Made by a program: the position numbers and the translations under genes. Source: CAZZCN01 sp964652975 (lineage in GTDB: Bacteria > Bacillota > Clostridia > Saccharofermentanales > UBA5734). Taken from it: a DNA stretch of 28,049 nucleotides. Under the pieces are notes generated by a model. It saw nothing but the letters and a program-made list of their open reading frames with translations. It made no database searches and was not told where the DNA came from. The stretch is taken from positions 1 through 28,049 of the forward strand of contig CAZZCN010000040.1 of assembly GCA_964652975.1 (NCBI GenBank), read 5' to 3'. Below, in pieces: positions 22,173-28,049 of this stretch. Position 1 is the stretch's first letter; every line of letters starts with the position of its first letter.

Positions 22173-24503
22173 TTGTCAGACATAATAACAAAAATTAGCA
22201 GCAGATATTCACACCTGATAAGTTCAATCAACGGTGTCACTTTTTCAGAATTCACAGATGAAGAGTTACGAAATGAAAGCGACAAATTGCGAAATGATGC
22301 AAAATCTTTTGCCATAAGCAATCCAGACTCCCATTATAAAGACAATGACTATTTTTTAATCAGGGCGTTTGCCTTAGTTAAGGAATCTGTTTATAGAAAG
22401 CTGGATATTGTCGCATATGACGAGCAATTATGGGCAGGTCTGGTTTTGAATGATAATTCGCTTGTCGAGATGGCAACAGGCGAAGGGAAAACCATAGCGG
22501 CAGTATTTACGGCTTTTCTGAACTCTCTGGCATCTGATCCAGTCCATATCTTCACCTTCAATGATTACCTGGCAAAGCGTGATGCAAGCTTGATGGAGCC
22601 TGTGTATAGCCTTCTTGGTGCAACTGTCGGATTTCTTAATGAAGGCCAGACGTTTTCCGAAAGAAAAAAGGCATACTCCTGCAGTGTCACTTATATGACT
22701 GTAAAGGAATGCGGATTCGATTATCTAAGAGAATTTTTGGCCGAAAAACCCGGAGATCTCCTTTTGCCCGAATTTAATTTTGCGATAGTTGATGAAGCCG
22801 ATTCGATTTTGATCGACGAGGCCAGAATCCCTCTTGTTATTGCCGCTTCAACAGACGAAGTCCATAAGACTGACCTTAAGATGATCAGCGAAATAGTTAA
22901 TAATCTCGTAATCAATGTTGATTATGAGATTGACGAGTACGGCAATAATATTTTCCTAACCGAAGATGGTATTGAGAATGTTGAGAAAATGCTCGGTATC
23001 GATAACCTTTACGACGAAGACAACATGGATATTATTGTAAGCGTTAATAATGCCTTGTTTGCCAAGGAACTTGTTAAAATTGATGTTGACTACATAGTAA
23101 AAAATAATTCTATCGAGCTTGTCGACGAATTCACCGGAAGAGTCGCACAAAAAAGACACTGGCCTCATGGTTTACATGAAGCTATTGAAGCCAAAGAGAA
23201 CCTTGTCCCCTCAAAAAAAGGACAAATATTAAGTCAGATCACCCTGCAGAATTTTATCAGGATGTATCCCCGCCTTGCAGGTATGACCGGTACAGCATCC
23301 GCAGCTGCCAAGGAATTTAATAACACATACAATCTTCTGGTCCATGTCATACCGACTCACAATAAAATGATTCGTGAAGACCACACGGATGTCATCTTTA
23401 CCAACCGCAAGTCTAAAATTGATGCAATCTTATATGAAGTCATAAAAGCATCAAAGATAGGACGTCCGGTACTTTTAGGTACAGCAAGTGTAGAAGAGTC
23501 CGAAGAGATATCCTCACTTCTTGAAGATAACGGTCTGAAATGCGAAGTCCTTAACGCCAAAAACGATGAAATGGAAGCGCAGCTCATAGCTCTGGCAGGC
23601 GCCAGCAATGCCATAACCGTTTCGACTAACATGGCGGGTCGCGGTATCGACATAAAACTTGGCGGCGGTAATCAAGCTGACAAAGAAAAAGTGGTATCGG
23701 TCGGAGGTCTTCTGGTTATAGGCACAAACCGCCACGAGAGCTCCAGAGTGGATAACCAGCTAAGGGGCAGAGCCGGAAGACAGGGTGATCCGGGCGATTC
23801 GAAATTTTTCATCAGTATCGAGGATGAACTTTTTGTAAAATATAACTTTAACGACCTGATATCCACACGTATTCTTGAAGAGAGCGAATCCGTAATCGTC
23901 ACTGATACCAAGATATTACGCGAAGCAAACCGACTGCAGCGCATCGTTGAAGGCTTGCATTACGACATAAGGGACTCGCTTTCAAAATATACTGTAATGC
24001 TTCAAGAGCAAGGTGAATATATACGAAGGATGCGACTTAAAATCCTCCATTCAAAAAGTGATGAATCCCTGTTTTTCCAAAGCCAGTTCCCCGACAGATA
24101 TGGCAGATACAGCCAAAAATATTCACAATCCATGGTGAATGATGCTGAAAAACAACTTTGCCTGCGCGTTATCAACCAGTCCTGGGCGGATTATCTGGAT
24201 AACATGTCATATGTCAAGGATAGCATACACATTCTTAAAATGTCAGGTATGGACCCGCTTTTCGAATATAACAAAGTTCTATTCGAGTCATTTAACGAGC
24301 TAAAATCCAATATCAAAGATCAGATATCCGAACTGCTCGAAACAATTGAAATTGATGAGAATGGTGTTAATCTGGACCAGATAGGATTACCAAAGCCAGG
24401 TTCGACATGGACATATATTGTCAGTAATACTGCGGACCAGCTAAACCTCTTCCCGTTTTTGGAGTCACTTACTAAAATTGCGAAAAAGCGTTGGTTTGAA
24501 TAA
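22173..24503 (+). CDS. secA2: SecA2-type accessory preprotein translocase ATPase
   Basis: SecA2 is the accessory form of the SecA motor that pushes a subset of proteins through the Sec channel. The 776-residue protein has Walker A EMATGEGKTIAA (about 99-110), VDEADSILIDEARIP (Walker B), MTGTASAAAKEF, and GTASVEESEEI. Late motifs are VSTNMAGRGIDIKLGGG and NQLRGRAGRQGDPGDSKFF (Arg fingers). It lacks the C-terminal linker and zinc-binding tail of housekeeping SecA, as SecA2 proteins usually do. The start is TTG at 22173, eight nt after AAGGAG. No secY2 or asp genes are in the window. The divergent Tad operon and the lipoprotein gene 87 bp downstream are its only visible partners. A canonical secA elsewhere is assumed. 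Confidence 0.88.
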   Translation: MSDIITKISSRYSHLISSINGVTFSEFTDEELRNESDKLRNDAKSFAISNPDSHYKDNDYFLIRAFALVKESVYRKLDIVAYDEQLWAGLVLNDNSLVEMATGEGKTIAAVFTAFLNSLASDPVHIFTFNDYLAKRDASLMEPVYSLLGATVGFLNEGQTFSERKKAYSCSVTYMTVKECGFDYLREFLAEKPGDLLLPEFNFAIVDEADSILIDEARIPLVIAASTDEVHKTDLKMISEIVNNLVINVDYEIDEYGNNIFLTEDGIENVEKMLGIDNLYDEDNMDIIVSVNNALFAKELVKIDVDYIVKNNSIELVDEFTGRVAQKRHWPHGLHEAIEAKENLVPSKKGQILSQITLQNFIRMYPRLAGMTGTASAAAKEFNNTYNLLVHVIPTHNKMIREDHTDVIFTNRKSKIDAILYEVIKASKIGRPVLLGTASVEESEEISSLLEDNGLKCEVLNAKNDEMEAQLIALAGASNAITVSTNMAGRGIDIKLGGGNQADKEKVVSVGGLLVIGTNRHESSRVDNQLRGRAGRQGDPGDSKFFISIEDELFVKYNFNDLISTRILEESESVIVTDTKILREANRLQRIVEGLHYDIRDSLSKYTVMLQEQGEYIRRMRLKILHSKSDESLFFQSQFPDRYGRYSQKYSQSMVNDAEKQLCLRVINQSWADYLDNMSYVKDSIHILKMSGMDPLFEYNKVLFESFNELKSNIKDQISELLETIEIDENGVNLDQIGLPKPGSTWTYIVSNTADQLNLFPFLESLTKIAKKRWFE

Positions 24504-24590
24504 TACAGACATTTCTTTAAGGACTTTATTTTTGTGACTGATGAATACTATTAGCAAATGTGAAACTCAAACCCCATTTGGAGGTGCATT

Positions 24591-25295
24591 ATGAAAAAGA
24601 CATCTATTTTTATCCTTGTACTTATCCTTACACTGTCATCGTGTTCAATATCCAATGTTAACAAGTCAGATAACAAATCAGGAAGTATATCCAATTATTC
24701 TATTGCAGACGTAGTTACTTCTGCTACAATGAACCGCTATCAAGAGGGCGAACTTAAAGAATACAACGGGACGCTTTTAGACCCTGCTGTCGGTCCCCGG
24801 GACAATTCCATCAAAGGTATTCAAAATGTAAATATTTCTGACTATAACCTGAAAATTGACGGGCTTGTCGATTCTCCTCAAGAATACAAATATGAGGATA
24901 TAACCTCAATGCCTTCTGTGACAAGACTTTTGACACTGTATTGTGTCGAAGGATGGGATGCAACAGTGCTATGGAAGGGCGTTCTCATGAAGGATGTACT
25001 TGGTTCGTCGAAGGTTAAGTCAGAGGCTAAGACAATTATATTTCACGCGGTTGATGGATACACCACTTCGCTACCTCTCAAGGAAATTTTAGACAAAAAT
25101 CTAATGATGGCATACAACGCTAATAATCTCCCCCTCCCACCTTCACTTGGATTTCCGTTCATTTTCGTTGCTGAGAACAAATGGGGTTACAAATGGGCAC
25201 GATGGATCAACCGAATCGAACTTTCATCGGATACTAAATATAAGGGATATTGGGAAAAACTCGGCTATGACAACACAGCTGACTACATCAAGTAA
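24591..25295 (+). CDS. lipoprotein with oxidoreductase molybdopterin-binding domain
   Basis: This is a 234-residue secreted lipoprotein. Signal peptide MKKTSIFILVLILTLSSC ends in the lipobox LSSC, with Cys18 the lipidated residue. The mature part is a sulfite-oxidase-type molybdopterin fold: DYNLKIDGLVDSPQEYKYEDI, then LYCVEGWDATVLWKGV with the Cys and Gly-Trp that hold the Mo-pterin site in MsrP/YedY relatives, DGYTTSLPL, GFPFIFVAENKWGYKWARWINRIEL. It probably reduces or oxidises a small substrate at the outer face of the membrane, but no heme partner or cofactor genes are nearby. ATG at 24591 follows GGAGGTG by about 5 nt. No terminator separates it from secA2, so co-transcription is possible. 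Confidence 0.85.
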   Translation: MKKTSIFILVLILTLSSCSISNVNKSDNKSGSISNYSIADVVTSATMNRYQEGELKEYNGTLLDPAVGPRDNSIKGIQNVNISDYNLKIDGLVDSPQEYKYEDITSMPSVTRLLTLYCVEGWDATVLWKGVLMKDVLGSSKVKSEAKTIIFHAVDGYTTSLPLKEILDKNLMMAYNANNLPLPPSLGFPFIFVAENKWGYKWARWINRIELSSDTKYKGYWEKLGYDNTADYIK

Positions 25296-25388
25296 TGCAT
25301 TAATTTAGGATATAGATTGTTTAGTATATGTTTAGATAATTAGCAATCCGATCCAAATAAATTATTAACTCCGCGAATCTGAGCAAGA

Positions 25389-26201
25389 TTACTGTTTAAC
25401 CCATGCACCCTCCTTGAATATATATGTTCCGGAAGTCCTGCCTCCAGCTTCATAAACGCTTTTAAATAAATCGTTTCCTAAAAACACATTGGGTTCCAGC
25501 ATAACATTTGCACCAATGCTGATTTTAGTTATCTTGTTGCCAACAAAAGCTTCTCGGTCAATTCGTGAGACATTAGGAAGAAGTGATATTTCCGTCAAAC
25601 TATTGTTCTTGAAAGCCCACTTATGAATACGGCTTACATCACTATCTGATGCAAAAGTCACTTCTGTCAGGTTTTTGTTCATAAACGCATTTTGATAAAT
25701 TTCTTTTATTACTTTTTCCTTTGAATCAACGCTCATAGTCTTGGGAATCACTATTTCTGTAGCAGTTCCGCTGTACCCTTCAATAGCACCTACCCAATAA
25801 TTCTGCTTAAATAACACTTCACTAAATTTAAGCACGTGAATCATGACCTCTCCAATTCCGGAAATCATCCATATCTTACCTGTAAAATCCCAAGTAAAAG
25901 AAGCCTTGCTCTGTTTCGGAGAAGGCACTTGAAGAAAGAATCCCTCGCTGACAAGAGTCTGCATAAGAACTGCATCTTTCGTGCTTACTATTTCAAATGG
26001 ATTAGGAGAGTGGTTTCCGACATAGTATAACTTGGTTGATTCATTTAGAATCCCTAGTGTATACTGGTCGGAAGTGGCTTTGGATTTTTCGACAAAGCCT
26101 ATATAAACGGCAATTGAAATAGCGGCCAGTATCCCAATAACAACTATGACAACTATCAATTCAGTAAGTGTAAATCCGCTTTTCTTCTGATTAAATCTCA
26201 T
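25389..26201 (-). CDS. type IV prepilin fused to BspA-like leucine-rich repeats
   Basis: This is a 270-residue protein. The N-terminus is a classical type IV prepilin signal: KKSG|FTLTEL with Glu at +5 after Gly9, followed by the hydrophobic helix IVVIVVIGILAAISIAVYIGFV and an amphipathic stretch. From about residue 145 there are BspA/LRR_5-type repeats (EIYQNAFMNKNLTEVTF, HKWAFKNNSLTEISL, DREAFVGNKITKISIG, NVFLGNDLF). The end is YIFKEGAWVKQ, a frequent cap in this family. Inference: a pilin-like surface adhesin or pseudopilin. ATG at 26201 follows GGCGGAG by 6 nt; a consensus promoter lies about 160 bp upstream. No type IV pilus assembly genes are in the window, apart from the distinct Tad system. 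Confidence 0.88.
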   Translation of the reverse strand: MRFNQKKSGFTLTELIVVIVVIGILAAISIAVYIGFVEKSKATSDQYTLGILNESTKLYYVGNHSPNPFEIVSTKDAVLMQTLVSEGFFLQVPSPKQSKASFTWDFTGKIWMISGIGEVMIHVLKFSEVLFKQNYWVGAIEGYSGTATEIVIPKTMSVDSKEKVIKEIYQNAFMNKNLTEVTFASDSDVSRIHKWAFKNNSLTEISLLPNVSRIDREAFVGNKITKISIGANVMLEPNVFLGNDLFKSVYEAGGRTSGTYIFKEGAWVKQ

Positions 26202-26577
26202 CTTAAACTCCGCCTTCTAATATATTTCTTTTAGTAAACGATGGATGGTATCGAGGTATCCTGTAAATTTTTACCGACAAATAAGACCATTTAAATTTCA
26301 AATGCAATTCTTTCAAATGTAGTAAATTCTATTTTACGGAGAGTAAAAACTATTTATTTGGATTATATCATATACATTTTCACATTTCAATCGACCTAAT
26401 AATAATGATATTTAGATGTTTAGATCAACTCAATGATAATGATATGTGGGATTATATTTTAATTCAAGCACCATTTATAATTCGGTGGTTAATTTGTTTG
26501 AAATTTTATAGCCGATAATTTTTGTTGGTAATTTGAAATTTTCTATATTATTATTCGGTGCCATCAACATTGTCTTC
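26202..26577. other. 376-bp intergenic region with prepilin leader
   Basis: No gene is visible. It holds the prepilin promoter (26362-26390) and a leader of about 150 nt up to the ATG. In the leader GGATACC and a nearby GATACC form a direct repeat, but I find no c-di-GMP-I signature or other known riboswitch motif. The rest, toward the MFS stop codon, is AT-rich with no recognisable terminator. Confidence 0.4.
26362..26390 (-). promoter_or_regulatory. sigma-A promoter of the prepilin-LRR gene
   Basis: The minus strand shows TTGAAA (26385-26390), a 17-bp spacer and TATAAT (26362-26367) preceded by TGA, so both a -35 and an extended -10 are present. The start would be near 26355, giving an unusually long leader of about 150 nt. 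Confidence 0.7.
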
Positions 26578-27285
26578 TTAGTTAACTTGCTTCTCAGTAA
26601 CTATTTTAATTCTAAGCGACAAAACAAAATTCAACAATGCCACAACCGCAGCAGCAAGAAAAACATACTTATATCCGTACGCCACCCAGAGCATACCTCC
26701 AAAAACAGGAATCGTCATAGAGACCACATGATCAAGACTTGTACCGGTTGCAAATGTATGTGTCACGTCTGATGGCATAACGGCAATTTTGCGCAAATAT
26801 GTCGAACGCGCCATCTCAACTGTACTCATAGAATTGTCCAGAACATAGCACGTGATTATTATTACCAGAGCGACCGTCGCGCTAAAAAAGTCTGCAGCGT
26901 ATGCATATCCAATGCAAATTACAAATAGAACCACTGCTTCAAGGGAGAGTATAAATCGCTCGCCCTTGGTGTCAATAGCTTTACCAATCATCGTTCGGGT
27001 AAAAATACTGACCAGGGCAATTATCACTCCCAATATAGCAAAAATCGGTGCGTCCAAATGAAACACCTGAATTAAAACCCATGGAGCGAAAGTCAAAAAC
27101 ACTTGTTTTCGTGCTCCGTTAAGAATGCATAAAACATAATAGAGTGTGTATTTCTTACGAAAAATCAGCTTGAATTTGGTGTGATGCGGAACAGTCTTCT
27201 TCATGCGGGAAAGAATAAACCCTGCTAGCGAATAAAATATTGCGGCGATTATAAAGGCAGTTGTATAGCTGAAATTATTTACCAA
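26578..27285 (-). pseudogene. MFS transporter, C-terminal part (frameshifted)
   Basis: This is the second half of a major facilitator transporter. About 235 residues contain transmembrane helices such as AFIIAAIFYSLAGFILS, IFAILGVIIALVSIF and YVFLAAAVVALLNFVLS. The cytoplasmic motif RTMIGKAIDTKGERF between helices is a typical MFS intramembrane-loop element. It overlaps the N-terminal part by 11 bp in the +1 frame. The only start in this frame is a TTG without a ribosome binding site, inside the overlap. Together the two parts give about 390 residues, the size of one intact 12-helix transporter. This is either a disabled gene, a sequencing error or, less likely, a +1 frameshift. Confidence 0.75.
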
Positions 27286-27736
27286 GTCTCATTCCGTATT
27301 CTTCGGGATTGGAAAGACCCATCCCTATGCTCGGAGCTATCGGCATATATATATGCATACCAAGGCTGAGTAATACCATAAATAGAATCATAATTGGAAA
27401 AGTCGGCGACAACAGTCCCAGTCCAACCATACCGGCAGCCGCACATATCATTCCTATTATAGCTACCTTGACATCTCCAAGAAAAGCAAGAGATGCAAGA
27501 ACAATTACGATTAAAAGGCCAGGCAGTTCACGCGGGACTTCAACAAACCCCCTCTGTGTAGCGGTAAGGTGGTAAACATCGTTTAGAAAATTATTGAAAA
27601 CAGCGTTGTTGATTCCGCTTGCAATGCCTCCAAGAAATCCTGCAACCATAAACAGGGAGAAATCCCTGTCATTTTGAAATGCAAATTCTATGTTTGAAAT
27701 TTTAGATTTTATCTTTCTAACCAAAATATTATTCAT
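27275..27736 (-). pseudogene. MFS transporter, N-terminal part (frameshifted)
   Basis: This is the first half of the same transporter. About 153 residues begin at ATG 27736, five nt after CTGGAG. It contains FSLFMVAGFLGGIASGINNAVFNNFLND, an RGFVEVPRELPGLLIVIVLASLAFLGD loop, two glycine-rich helices and PIMILFMVLLSLGMHIYMPI. It stops after EEYGMRLGK at a TAA inside GGTAAATAATTTC, where the reading continues in another frame with NNFSYTTAF. Substrate cannot be inferred. It lies downstream of clpX, after the clpX terminator. Confidence 0.75.
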
Positions 27737-27842
27737 ACATACTCCAGTATTATAGTTCACTTAGTAATGATCGCTAGCTGATTTTCAATATTCTAACATA
27801 ATTACTCATCAGATACTATGAATTTACAATATTAAGTTCATG

Positions 27843-27870
27843 AAAAAACCCTGCAATTTTACTTACAGGG
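27843..27870 (-). terminator. intrinsic terminator of clpX
   Basis: On the minus strand CCCTGTAA (27863-27870) pairs with TTGCAGGG (27849-27856) through 8 bp with one G-U, and is followed by six Ts. It lies 33 bp after the clpX stop codon. Confidence 0.85.
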
Positions 27871-27902
27871 CTTCAATAATTTGTTTATGTTATTTTTACA
27901 GT

Positions 27903-28049
27903 TTATGCAGGAAGTTCCTTGTTGACAGGCAACATCTTTTTCTTGTCCTTGAAAATAAGCAATGGCGGAGTTTTAAGAAGTACGTTGTCCTTGGAAATGA
28001 TGCATTTCTCAACATCATCCCTTGAAGGAATCTCAAACATAACATCAAG
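27903..28049 (-). CDS. clpX: ATP-dependent Clp protease ATP-binding subunit ClpX (C-terminal 48 residues)
   Basis: Only the last 48 codons and stop are in the window. LDVMFEIPSRDDVEKCIISK is the conserved small-domain stretch of ClpX that follows sensor 2, and the tail PLLIFKDKKKMLPVNKELPA is the variable C-terminus. The reading frame is open to the window edge. ClpX unfolds proteins and feeds them to ClpP. A strong intrinsic terminator follows, so clpX ends its transcription unit here. Confidence 0.88.
   Translation of the reverse strand, partial: LDVMFEIPSRDDVEKCIISKDNVLLKTPPLLIFKDKKKMLPVNKELPA

Noticed and set aside
26088..26096. A further TTCGACA 0A-box match
   Set aside because: It lies inside the prepilin coding sequence. 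Single 7-mers of this kind are expected a few times by chance in a window this size.
1..28049. CRISPR arrays, tRNA or rRNA genes, insertion sequences
   Set aside because: No regularly spaced direct repeats of CRISPR size, no tRNA cloverleaf or rRNA sequence and no transposase reading frame were found by reading both strands.

Overview
The window looks like a chromosomal segment of a low-GC Gram-positive Clostridia bacterium. The reasons are an AT-rich sequence with strong AGGAGG-type ribosome binding sites, the gene order cysE-cysS-mrnC-rlmB-sigH that is typical of Clostridia, a large acyl-CoA dehydratase activase typical of anaerobes, and a Tad pilus cluster without a secretin. I cannot name the genus from sequence alone. 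Most genes lie on the minus strand.

Positions 1-1929 hold the first 643 residues of a two-domain acyl-CoA dehydratase activase that continues beyond the window. Positions 2045-6434 are a housekeeping operon read leftwards: serine acetyltransferase, cysteinyl-tRNA synthetase, Mini-RNase III, 23S rRNA methyltransferase and a SigH-type sigma factor. An aldo/keto reductase (minus) and an HD-domain protein (plus) follow, diverging from a repeat-rich spacer. Positions 8362-8930 contain no protein gene but hold a well-folded RNA that I read as 6S RNA on the minus strand, with its own promoter and U-tract. Positions 8930-13500 are metK-recD2-comF with overlapping ends. An AraC-type regulator and a YdbC/PC4-like ssDNA-binding protein follow. 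Three copies of a roughly 98-bp double-palindrome repeat surround them.

Positions 15490-21794 are an eight-gene Tad/Flp pilus operon read leftwards: a protein-kinase-like/TadZ fusion, TadA ATPase, TadB, TadC, a Flp-type prepilin, two TadE-like pseudopilins and CpaB. No prepilin peptidase is visible. Upstream of it, in the spacer shared with the divergent secA2, is an array of motifs resembling Spo0A boxes. On the plus strand, secA2 is followed by a lipoprotein with a molybdopterin-binding oxidoreductase fold. The right end carries a type IV prepilin fused to a BspA-like leucine-rich-repeat domain (minus), an MFS transporter broken by a frameshift (minus), and the last 48 codons of clpX with its terminator (minus).

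The most unusual items are the kinase-TadZ fusion with a degenerate P-loop and an Asn-rich activation segment, the three-copy palindromic repeat, the 0A-box-like array between the Tad operon and secA2, the pilin-LRR fusion, and the degenerate tandem copies of the 6S RNA 3' tail.
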